DNA from: Phalacrocorax aristotelis
Lineage: Eukaryota; Chordata; Aves; Suliformes; Phalacrocoracidae
Assembly: GCF_949628215.1 (NCBI RefSeq)
Contig: NC_134280.1
Location: forward strand, 6,831,795 to 6,895,794
Reading direction: 5' to 3'
Length of the DNA stretch: 64,000 nucleotides
Positions 37,571 through 46,672 of this stretch are shown piece by piece (position 1 is the first letter of the stretch; each line of letters begins with the position of its first letter). Made by a program: the position numbers and the translations under genes. A model generated the notes under the pieces. It did no database searches and was not told the origin of the DNA. It worked only from the letters and a program-made list of their open reading frames with translations.

Positions 37571-38535
37571 CCTTAGAATCCTAGAATAGTTTGGGTTGGA
37601 AGGGACCGTTAGAGGCCATCCAGTCCAACCCCCCTGCAGGGAGCAGGGACATCCCCAACTAGATCAGGTTGCTCAGAGCCCCATCCAGCCTGGCCTTGAA
37701 TGATTCCAGGGCTGGGGCATCGGCCACCTCTCTGGGCAACTGGGCCAGTGCTTCACCACCCTCAGTGTAAACAATTTCTTCCTTATATCCAGTCTAAATC
37801 TCCCCTCCTTTAGTTTAAAACCATCACCCCTTGTCCTGTCACAATAGGCCTTGTTAAAAAGATTGCCCCCTTCTTTCCTATAGTCCCCCTTTAAGTACTG
37901 AAAGGCCGCAATAAGGTCTCCCACAGCCTTCTCTTCTCCAGGCTGAACAACCCCAGCTCTCCCAGCCCGGCCTCACAGCAGGAGGGGCTCCGGCCCTCGG
38001 AGCACTTTTGTGGCCCCCTCTGGCCCCGCTCCAACAGCCCCATGTCCCTCCTGCGCTGAGGAGCCCAGAGCTGGCCGCAGCGCTGCGGGGGGTCTCCCCA
38101 GAGCGGGGCAGAGGGGCAGGATCCCCTCCCTCGCCCTGCTGCCCACGCTGCCTTTGGTGCAGCCCAGGACACGGTTGGCTTCAGGGCTGCGAGCGCACGT
38201 TGCTGGCTCATGTCTGGCCTTTCGTTCACCAGCACCCCAAGTCCTTCTCCGCAGGGCTGCTCTCAGTCCCTTCATCCCCCAGCCTGTGTCGATACCGGGG
38301 GTTGCCCCGACCCAGGCGCAGGGCCTTGCCCTTGGCCTTGTTGAACCTCATGGGGTTCTCAGAGGCCCACCTCTCCAGCTTGTCCAGGTCTCTCTGGATG
38401 GCATCCCGTCCCTCAGGTGTGTCAACTGCACTGCTCAGCTTGGTGTCATCTGCAAACGTGCTGAGGGTGCACATGATCTCGCTGTCTGTGTCACTGATGC
38501 CATTGATGGTGATGATGATGACATTGATGTCATAT
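37571..38535 (-). mobile_element. CR1 LINE, nearly 1 kb, minus strand
   Basis: On the minus strand this reads as the 3' part of a CR1 LINE. It begins inside ORF2, near the RT palm, and ends in the tail ATTCTAGGATTCTAAGG. The conserved 3' block (GGGGATGTCCCTGCTCCCTGCAGGGGGGTTGGACTGGATGGCC) is well kept. The copy is young compared with the others: about 310 bases at its 5' side still have an open RT frame. It belongs to the same subfamily as the plus-strand copy at 46100-46672 and is very similar to it, in opposite orientation. Confidence 0.95.
38226..38535 (-). pseudogene. CR1 ORF2 fragment (RT palm, FADD motif)
   Basis: The minus-strand frame contains the LINE RT catalytic motif Phe-Ala-Asp-Asp (FADDTK) at 38439-38456. 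The following CR1 region ([38 protein letters not shown]) lies in order up to a stop near 38226. After that the CR1 reading passes to another frame (37891-38235, then 37673-37924), so the ORF2 end is frameshifted. The 5' side enters a (GAT)n-like stretch and loses similarity. This is a truncated, non-functional copy. The plus-strand frames at 38008-38595 and 38010-38567 are antisense shadows of it. Confidence 0.9.
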
Positions 38536-41059
38536 GCCTTCTCGTACATGTGTGCAACACTGTATAAGGAAATTAATTTATATGTATGTTTATGACTTTG
38601 GTGGTGAACACAAACAATGAAGAGTGTAGTCCTCCAAAAACACGGCATGCGGCAACAGGAGCACTGTGGAGCGAGGCAGGACACTGTTATGCAAAAATAA
38701 AAAATAAATCTGTAGAATTATGGTGTATTTCTGCACTTGAACAAACAAGAGAATCTAACTGAAGTCAGTGCAACCTGCAGGCGCAGAATGATACCGTAAA
38801 CGTTCATGTATTGTTATTTAAAGGCATTTTTGTCCCTAAATGTCTTTTTTTTTACAGATGAAATAATTTTGGGTTATACTTTCTATTTAATGGAAGTACA
38901 TTTGGAAGGCTTCTTGGCTGTGACCACAGGCATTCTGAGCCACTAATTTAGATTTGTTTCTTTCATTATTCTCTAACTTGTTCTCTTCATAAGTATAGCT
39001 TTTCCAAATTCTCTTCTTCCAAATTCTTTTTTTTTATGTACTTCCTATTAACACTGTTATTCAAAAAATAAAGGCAAATCAAAGAAGAACCAGCCACTAG
39101 ACTGTGACTATATCAATCGGATATCTCTTATTTCCAGTCTTTTGAATATTGTTGAATGCTTCCTTACAACAGCCATCAGATATCTTTCTCCGTGGAGCAT
39201 GAAGGCAAATTTCAGGCAAAACCTTATCACTACACATAAAATACTGCCCACTCTTCCGCTTTACATTCAGGCAGGCTTATTCTTGCTTGTTATTAGCAAT
39301 TCAGCAAATTGTAAAATAACAGCAATCCTGCGTTACTGCGCCTTCCTTGAGGAATATGCTCCCCCTAGCACTTGCATAAATGTTATCCCAATCAATAACC
39401 CAGTAATTAAAGTCAACAGCGTTTTGGCCCTTTTACAAGTCTCCTTATCTTAAAAAACATTTCTTGCTCTACTTTTTCAAACTGCCTTGGAAACAGAACA
39501 AGAAGAATCATTCGGCCACCCCTTTGTCCTTAACCTCTGAATTAGTGAATGCTGTAACGTCAGTGAAAATCGTTTTGTTTTTCTCTGCAGACACAGCATC
39601 ATTCTCTTCCTGAGTATTGCTTATTCATTTTCTCATTCTTCTAGTTCATCAATAAGCCATAAATTCTGATTTTGTTAATGCCAGTAGTAGTAGTTTTGTC
39701 TCGGGGTTCTGAAACTGCTGGGGATTTTTTGTTGAGTAGTTTTGGTTTTGTTTTGTTTTACTTCCAGTAATTAAAAAAAAACACCAAAGAATCAGAAATG
39801 GTAAGGACAGGAAAACACTGGCAAGCAAACAACTGAGTCTGACAAACAATCAGTTATCTGCACTGCCCAGCTAATAGAACATACCAAGGGTGAAACCTTG
39901 CCTCCATTGAAGTCAATGGTAGTTTTGCCATTGACTTCAACTGAGCTAGAACTTCACTCTAGAAATATTGTATGTGACTAAACGGGAGAAGCCTGCAGGG
40001 AAGACAGCGCAGGCTTACCTGGGAACTTCATTTCTCAGGAAACTAACAGCAGCACTTCTAAGTATTGAAATTCAACGTCAGAATTTTCTAGTTCATTTAC
40101 TTTTTAAAAGGTTAAGCAGACAGACGATAGAGCTTTTAACATTATGGAAGTATGACACAGTTATATTCACATCCTCTAGGGAAAACTATCACTTGCATGA
40201 TTTTGAGCACAGCTTTCCCCAGCATCTGATGAAGAAGGGCCACATCCTGCTCCGCACCCCAAAGGAACTCCTTTGGATCAATGGCATGGCACGCATCTGC
40301 CCACGCAGCCTCATCGTTCTGCAGCCTTCGCTATCAAAGTACCTCAACCTGGAGCTAAGTTTATTGCATCAATATGTCATTAAGGAAATCACAAAAATGT
40401 CAAAAACATCATCCGATGGGGAATCAAAAACTTTTCCTCCTCTCTCTCCCAAGTAATATAAATAGAAATCACAGTAAAGGCATTTTGCTGATTAATACGC
40501 CAAGCTGCGGTACAGTTGCGATCGGCTGACAAACGGAGCTGCCTGTCCACTTTTGCCTACGACCTCTGCCCAAAGGGAAGGTGCAACGAACGCAAACCGG
40601 CACTTTGCCACTCCAGCAGACGAACGAGGTGCGTAGATGTGGCCATGCCTGTCGGTACCGGCTGTATTTTGAGCGGGCATGACTCCCAGCCAAGTATGTC
40701 AAAGCAGCTGTCTGCCCTAAGCGTGCGCACCCGTGATTGAAGAGACACGACTCTGCTAATCCAGCCCTGATTTGGGAAAAAGGATTAATATTTAGACACC
40801 ACCACCACCACCACAAATAAGCCTCTGGGACCGTAAAGGAACCAGTCAGTCAAGGCTGCTTAATCAGGTAGAGATGATTCATTTGAGAAAACCTGTACCG
40901 TGACCTTTCCTGAGTTTCTGAGCACGGACAGGCTGTCAAATTTTTATGGAGAAAAGAGGTGTAATCAACTAGTGCTTACGATGACCTTTTAATAAGTAAA
41001 TGGTTGAGGTAGGCACACATTCTGGACAGAATAAGAAATTGGATTTGGATGCACGTCTA
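38536..41059. other. Non-coding DNA upstream of the bHLH gene
   Basis: I see no gene here. The 162-codon frame at 39968-40456 has no domain, and its composition resembles ordinary flanking DNA. From about 40490 to 40760 the sequence becomes richer in CpG (for example GCGATCGGC, GGTACCGGC), as a separate shoulder before the main CpG island. A (CAC)n run lies at 40796-40814. The palindromic relic at 39886-39962 is listed separately. Confidence 0.5.
39886..39962. repeat. Palindromic MITE-like relic
   Basis: A perfect 13-base inverted repeat, TTGAAGTCAATGG (39907-39919) and CCATTGACTTCAA (39928-39940), has an 8-base loop. The outer arms (AGGGTGAAACCTTGCCTCCA on the left and GAGCTAGAACTTCACTCT on the right) also pair imperfectly. 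The whole forms a dyad of about 75 bp. The same word pair is common in bird and reptile DNA as an old interspersed repeat. I cannot assign a family name. Confidence 0.6.
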
Positions 41060-41556
41060 GTGTTTGCTGGGGAAGGCGATGAAATCTGCCCCCGCGCGTT
41101 CTCGTAGCCCACTCTGGCTAAGATACGTGTCGGTGGATAGTCCGGTTCGGCGATGCCGTGATCTGCAGAGCCGGACCAGCGCCCGTCATCGGCGATTTGG
41201 TAAAATCCGCCGATGTTTGTACACCCTGCGAAGAGACGAGGGCCGCGGCGGGGACACCCTGCCGGCGGGAGGTGCGAGACCCCGCCTGGCGAGGCTCCCG
41301 CTGCGGACGAGGCCCCCGGGGCCCGCAGGAACCGCCCGCCGTCCCCCCGCGGACCCCCCGCCCCGGTAGCGGAGGCGGAGGGGAGGGGGGTGTCGGCGGT
41401 AGCCGGTGCGGGGCCGGGCCCAGGGCCCCTCGCCGCCGCGGCGACAGGTGGCGGCGGCGGCCCCCGGCTAAAAGCAGCGCCCGCCCCAAGCACGACCCGC
41501 CGGGACACGGGGCCGCGGCGGGCGCCGAGGGCAGGGGCGACGCGGCACCTGCCGCC

Positions 41557-41564
41557 CATAAAAG
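41557..41564 (+). promoter_or_regulatory. TATA-like element before the bHLH start codon
   Basis: CATAAAAG lies in an otherwise pure GC context 31 bases before the ATG at 41595. Initiation 25-30 bases downstream would put the cap site almost at the start codon, with a leader of only a few bases. The TAA inside this element (41559-41561) is also an in-frame stop that limits the coding frame upstream. Both readings are possible: a TATA box with a very short leader, or a chance word inside a longer leader. Confidence 0.4.
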
Positions 41565-41594
41565 TCATGGGGCGGCGGGGCGGCGGCGGGCGCC

Positions 41595-42351
41595 ATGAAG
41601 GGCGGCGGGGCGGCGGCGGCCGCGGCGGCGGGGGGGGCCCAGCGGCGGGCGGCGGCGGCGGGCGGCGGGCGGCGGCGGCGGGCGCGGGGGGGCGGCGGCG
41701 GCGGCCGGCGAGCGGCGGCCAACGCCCGCGAACGGGACCGGACGCACAGCGTCAACACGGCCTTCGGCGCCCTCCGCCGGCTCATCCCCACCCGGCCGGC
41801 CGACCGCCGCCTCTCCAAGGTGGAGACGCTGCGCCTGGCCGCCAGCTACATCTCGCACCTGGCCAACGTGCTGCTGCTGCACCGGCGGCAGGCGGAGGGC
41901 TCGCCCGCTGCCCAGCCCGGCCCGCAGCCCGGCCCCCGCCCCTGCCCGCAGCCCGGCCCGCAGCCCGCTGCCGCCGCGCCCCGGCCCATCTGCACCTTCT
42001 GCCTCAGCGACCAGCGGAAGCGGGTAAGGGCCGGCTCCCCAACATCCGTTCAGGCTGGACGGGGCTCTGGGCAACCTGGCCTAGTTGGGGATGTCCCCGC
42101 TCACTGCGGGGGGATTGGACTGGATGGCCTCTAGAGGTCCCTTCCAACCCAAACCATTCGATGATACCATGATCCCTCTTCACCGAGGGCGGTTAGTGGT
42201 CTCCAGCATGGGTTTGGGGTTGTCCAAACCCCAAACCCCAACCAAGGGTTAAGGGGAATCCTTGCTATCTCCTGACCTGTGTTTTTTATCCCCCCTACAG
42301 CACAAAGAAGGAGAGAAGCCGCCGTCTGGTCCAGCCTTAAGTGGACGCTGA
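41595..42351 (+). CDS. TCF15/SCX-type bHLH transcription factor (2 exons)
   Basis: Predicted nuclear DNA-binding factor; exon 1 is 41595-42023 and exon 2 is 42301-42351, giving 159 residues. Residues 1-42 are low-complexity Gly/Ala/Arg with a seven-Ala run (6-12). The basic region (about 38-50, ANARERDRT) carries Glu46 and Arg49, the E-box contact residues. Helix 1 is about 51-63, the loop 64-73 ([10 protein letters not shown]) and helix 2 74-95 ([21 protein letters not shown]). These features match paraxis and scleraxis. A Gln-Pro-Gly linker follows (107-124), then the subfamily motif [12 protein letters not shown] (132-143) directly before the intron. Exon 2 encodes 16 residues ending GPALSGR. 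The donor (CGG|GTAAGG) and the pyrimidine-rich acceptor (CTACAG) are good and in phase 0. The start is the first ATG after an in-frame TAA. TCF15 and SCX are roughly 190-200 residues and have an acidic N-terminal part, which is absent here. They act as heterodimers with E proteins in somite and tendon development; whether this gene does so is inference. It could be TCF15, SCX or a separate paralog. Confidence 0.88.
42024..42300 (+). other. Intron of the bHLH gene
   Basis: The 277-base intron starts GTAAGG and ends with a pyrimidine-rich tract and CTACAG. About 125 bases of it are a CR1 3' end. An 11-bp perfect inverted repeat with a 5-base loop (GGTTTGGGGTT at 42211-42221, AACCCCAAACC at 42227-42237) lies about 63 bases before the acceptor. 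If the intron is retained, the frame continues to a TAG at 42132-42134 within the CR1. Confidence 0.8.
42047..42175 (+). mobile_element. CR1 LINE 3' end inside the intron
   Basis: The segment reads as the last part of a CR1: TTCAGGCTGGACGGGGCTCTGGGCAACCTGG, then GTTGGGGATGTCC, then GGATTGGACTGGATGGCCTC and CCCTTCCAACCCAAACCATTCGATGATACCATGATC. It is in the sense orientation of the host gene. The tail (ATTCGATGATACCATGAT) is more decayed than that of the two larger CR1 copies in this window, so it is probably older. Confidence 0.93.
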
Positions 42352-45300
42352 ATCAGCTGAGCATCTCACACAAACCTTGCCCTGGCTGTACGACCGCTCC
42401 GGGTAACATCGCCACACTCAAGCTATATGTTTACATTTAAATAACGCAGTGCTAAAAGAGTTATTTTTTAAGCCTCGGCACTTTGTTTCACTTTGTGACA
42501 GGTTTATTCAGGGCATTTTGCAAATGAAACCAAACTCTGTTGAGACAGTTGCACCTGGTGCGGCAGCTATTTTAGTGCGGGAAATGTTAGACCTAAGCAG
42601 CCAAGCCCTGACCCTGATGTCTCCTAAACCTGTGTCACATGATGAAACTTGAACTTCCAAACACGCAGTGTCTCCTGTCAGGGGAAGCTGTCACAAACAC
42701 GTCGTGCTGTACGCCTTCGGCCCGGCTTGGGCTGCACGCAGCGCTGCCGCCCACTCCTCCAGCTGCACCCTAATTCTTGGGGTGGGGGGCTGATACCGAC
42801 AGCTGACACGCTCGAGTGGTTTGAAGGATGCTGGAAGATTATTTTAAGGTGTTCACAGAAAGTCGGGAAACTTCCAGTGATGGCACCACCATTCGCTGCG
42901 CGCAGAGGCACGTCGGCATGGGACGGAGCCGGGACGGGAGAGGAAAGTGGAGGAGTCCTGCGTAAGCGATGCTCTTTTCTCATGAACGGTGCAAGTCATG
43001 CCAGTCCTATAAATAGCACGGGATATTCCTAAACCTGTCTGGCAAGCATGGGGTAGGGGGGGTTTCCCAAGGGCTCTCTAAATTTACCCGTCACCCAGGT
43101 CATTCCCAAATTGTGCCTGTACATCACCGACGTCGCTCATCTCCCCTCAGTTTAACTTGTATGCACTTTTTTTTTTTTGAAGTAAGTCTAAAATGCAAAT
43201 ATGCGTGTTACGTTTTCAGTTTTGGACATGAATGAAGCACCAGGATAAAATCTTAAACCCCAGGAATGGCACGGTTTAAAAAAATATATAGCTAGTTTAA
43301 TTTAGCGGGTTTTTATAGTTATTTATAATACATTTAGTTAGACCTTAATTAATCTTTAACTTGTTACTTTGGGAGGCACTCTGTATTCTTTAAAAGCTTG
43401 GTAACCGTACCACTCCAAGACGCGCCGCAAAGAGCGCTTGCCTCTTTCTTCCCTCCCCTGATGCCATCTGTTCCGTTCGTGCGGCCAGCCTTGCTGCCTC
43501 AGCCAAACGTGAGGGCTGAAGACGCAGCGCTGCGTTGCTCACTTCACTTTCTGTATAGAATTCTGTCTTCTTCCCCTAAATGAGTGCAAAGCAAAATCTG
43601 GCATTTATGGTGAAGAACTTGGCAAGAGCAAGGTCTCGGTATACTGCTCATGCAACTTCACGTTTTTAGTTTTCCTTCTCCCCTCCCCAACACGCACTGA
43701 CCACCTTTCCTCTGTCACGATGAGGAAAACACTGTTGTGCCTACAGAACCTGCCGGAAGCTTCTCCTTTAAAACCCTAATCAAGAAAAACACTGACGCAA
43801 GGTTCCAGCGATTCCACATCACGTCGGTCTATTCACTTACTAAAAGCTACATGCTGTATGTTCCTGGATTGAGAAGAGGTTTTTTTGTTTTTCAAAGGTT
43901 TCTGTCCTTAATTTTTTTTAATAGGGGACTCCAAATTGGTGCCAGATTATGACCTTTGTTCTGCTTTGGCACTGATTCGTGAAGCTGGAACTCTTTCATG
44001 TTTATACAGAGTGCTTTTTCATTTTTTTATATTTTTATTTTTATTCATATTTTTTTATCGTGTCAGCATGCGTGTGTGGGTAAGAGCTCTACAACCATGG
44101 CTTCCTGGTGTTTTTTTAAATGAATTTGAAAAAGTTTTGTCTTTTAAAAAATTATTTACTTTATCATTAAAGCTGATCTTACAGTTAAGCTCTAGATGCT
44201 TATGAACACATTAAACCAAAGCATCTGACCTGCTTTACGGACAATTAATACTAGTCTGTTCACCTAGCTGTACCACTCAGTGTGATACCCTAAAATGGCA
44301 AAAAATAATGTAATTTCAAACAATTTCAGGAAAATTTTGCATCAAGTCTGCTCTGAATTCTGCAATTCGTAAGAGGGACAGTAAAATTAATTATTTCAGG
44401 TTTTCAAAATGTTGTGATGTTATCACAGTTTTAAGAGTAGTTCTTGGCAAATACGGCATATTTGGATTTTCACAGGATATCTCTACACTTAGTTATTAAA
44501 GGAAATGGATATAAAACAGTGAGGTCTGCTTTTGTGCCGTAGGATTAGCTGAAAGCTCATGACTTGAAAGTCTCATGAAGAGCTTGCACAGTTCTACAGG
44601 AATTTGATGCTCTCACTTTAAATGGGTTTTCAGCTCCCTGGTTTTGTATAACGTTTATACAAGATGCTTTTCAATGACAATAGCAGGAGCAGGCTGTTAC
44701 AACTTGGCCGTATTTCCTGTTTAATGTGGCTCAGTGTAGCATTAAATGCTTCTCTTTTTACTCAGGATAAACTGTTGAATTCAACTGGGCTTGAAGATTT
44801 CAGTATAATGCTCAGGGTTGCAATTACTAAATAATATTGGAATTCCAGTAACAATGATTGATCGTGGCAGAAATTAGGCCCCGGAGCACTGTGGCCCAAA
44901 TATTCATGGTATAGACAGATAATATCTATCCAAAACAAATATGACTGATTTCTCTGAGAAACAGCCGCCAAGCCTGCATTTATACATATGTAGCACTATG
45001 TATTGAAATGGGGACAAATGGGAACAGATCTTTACCTTTGCTGAAGTTTATTTATAGTGTAAAACTTCTCTACCCCCAGGAACAAAGAAAGATACAGGAC
45101 TGAGCTTCTACTGTGTAATGGGTATTCTATAAACCTAGGGAAAAAGAGTTTAATTTCTAGAGACGCAGATGAATTGAGTGCTCAGATTTCACATATAAAG
45201 AGCTCGCTCATCATTTGGTATCTTACTGAATTTTTAGGGTATGAGTTTGTGTGTCTTATCAGTTCTATTTTTATAATCGCTTGGTGGAGAGGCATTGTTC

Positions 45301-46099
45301 CTGGCACGCACAAGTATATATCTATAAGCCAGAATTTGAAACTCGGCTGTCTAAGAGTGAGTACCTTACTTGACGGTCGAGAATTGGAGTGATGCGAGTT
45401 TTTCCAGAGGTGCCAAACATCCTCCTGTTCTGCTGAAGACTTTTGTTTTCCATATGTTTGTAAGCGCATTCTGTTCTGTATGTATGAACAGATGCATGCC
45501 TAATGCCAATCCCATCTTTGTTTTCCTAGAAACACTTGGCTATTGAATTTACATGATGCATGAATAAAGCAGAAATGGTGAGATATACACCATTTGAACT
45601 TAGATCCTATTAAATGATTGTTAAAATATTCCAAGCGTAGTACTTTGTATAAATCATTGTACTTAGTGTGGTACATCACAGTGTAAAAACAGCATCAAGC
45701 AAAACAAATAAATCATGTTGTTTGATTTTACTGGTTAAGTTTAAAGAAATGTTTGAATATAGTACTTGGTTATTTATGAATTAATCATAATGTAAGTCAA
45801 AGTACTCTCATATGTTAGCTACTGTTTTCAGTTCTGTTCTACAAAATGGAAGTTTCCTTTCTAATGCCTTCTTGCAAAATCTGCTTCTTTACAAAAATCT
45901 GTAGTTGTTTGAAAATGTGCTAATATTTGCTAAAATAAACAGTATTTTTGTTACTAATTTAAACAATAAACTATGAACACTAAGGTGGTAGTTCTCTTCT
46001 ATAGCAATCTCAGTTAAGATACAAGTATTAAATCTCTACCTTTTTCAAATCTATCTATGCGAGATTTCAGCAGCATATATATATGTATGTATGTAGAAG
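42352..46099 (+). other. Probable long 3' UTR and downstream flank of the bHLH gene
   Basis: No coding frame with a domain is present. After a GC-richer part (42660-43010) the plus strand becomes T-rich and CpG-poor, as 3' UTRs often are. ATTAAA signals occur near 44163 and 44209, and AATAAA signals at 45563, 45707, 45934 and 45965. Any of these could end the transcript, so the UTR may be about 1.8 to 3.6 kb long. The plus-strand CR1 begins just beyond. Transcript data are needed to place the end. Confidence 0.4.
45934..45970 (+). terminator. Clustered poly(A) signals
   Basis: Two AATAAA hexamers lie 31 bases apart (45934-45939 and 45965-45970) in T-rich sequence. A T/GT-rich stretch (AGGTGGTAGTTCTCTTCTATAG) follows and could serve as the downstream element. 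They are the last strong signals before the CR1 at 46100. They are candidates for the distal end of the bHLH transcript. Confidence 0.35.
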
Positions 46100-46672
46100 T
46101 GTGGGCAGCAGGGCAAGGGAGGGGATCCTGCCCCTCTGCCCCGCTCTGGGGAGACCCCCCGCAGCGCCGCGGCCAGCTCTGGGCTCCTCAGCGCAGGAGG
46201 GACACGGGGCTGTTGGAGCGGGGCCAGAGGGGGCCACAAAAATGCTCCTTGGGCTGGAGCCCCTCCTGTGAGGGCAGGCTGGGAGAGCTGGGGTTGTTCA
46301 GCCTGGAGAAGAGAAGGCTGTGGGAGACCTTATTGCGGCCCTCCAGTACTTAAAGGGGGACTATAGGAAAGATGGGGACAGTCTTTTTAACAAGGCCTGT
46401 TGTGACAGGACAAGGGGTGATGGTTTTAAACTAAAGGAGGGGAGATTTACACTGGATATAAGGAAGAAATTGTTTACACTGAGGGTGGTGAAATGCTGGC
46501 CCAGTTGCCCAGAGAGGTGGTCGATGCCCCAGCCCTGGAATCATTCAAGGCCAGGCTGGATGGGGATCTGAGCAACCTGATCTAGTTGGGGATGTCCCTG
46601 CTCCCTGCAGGGGGGTTGGACTGGATGGCCTCTAACGGTCCCTTCCAACCTAAACCATTCTAGGATTCTATG
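46100..46672 (+). mobile_element. CR1 LINE, 5'-truncated, plus strand
   Basis: This is the final 570 bases of a CR1 of the same subfamily as the copy at 37571-38535. The conserved 3' block and the tail CATTCTAGGATTCTATG are clear. Remnants of the ORF2 end are visible in frame pieces (46057-46353 and 46320-46571: GLFSLEKRRLWETLL, then GDLIAALQYLKGDYRK). It has a frameshift between them. It lies next to TATG/TATA microsatellite sequence on both sides. Confidence 0.95.

Larger units (their letters stand above)
41060..42345. promoter_or_regulatory. CpG island spanning the bHLH gene
   Basis: The base composition changes abruptly from AT-rich flanks to dense CpG and runs of GGC/CCG between about 41060 and 42345, strongest at 41220-41990. 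The island covers the putative promoter, all of exon 1 and part of the intron of the bHLH gene. That is the usual setting of a vertebrate developmental regulator. The part before the start codon holds several GGGCGG/CCGCCC-type words that could bind Sp factors. Long open frames in all directions here reflect the lack of stop codons in GC-rich sequence. Confidence 0.85.

Noticed and set aside
38008..38595. Two long plus-strand frames (195 and 185 codons)
   Set aside because: They are antisense to the CR1 ORF2 remnant, and the sense strand gives the CR1 RT motif FADD. The plus-strand translations have no family.
39968..40456. 162-codon open frame upstream of the island
   Set aside because: There is no recognisable domain, transmembrane part or signal peptide, and it lies in ordinary composition. 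A frame of this length is possible by chance in 64 kb read in six frames.
41118..42074. Long minus-strand frames in the CpG island (41118-41489, 41468-41818, 41565-42074)
   Set aside because: They are mirror images of the GC-rich coding exon, with no conserved domain and no independent promoter or splice evidence.
41213..42172. Open frame of 319 codons across the CpG island, overlapping the bHLH gene in another phase
   Set aside because: It exists because GC-rich sequence lacks stop codons. Its translation is Arg/Gly/Pro/Ala low complexity without a domain, and it runs through the intron and its CR1. It matters at most as an upstream ORF if transcription starts before 41213.
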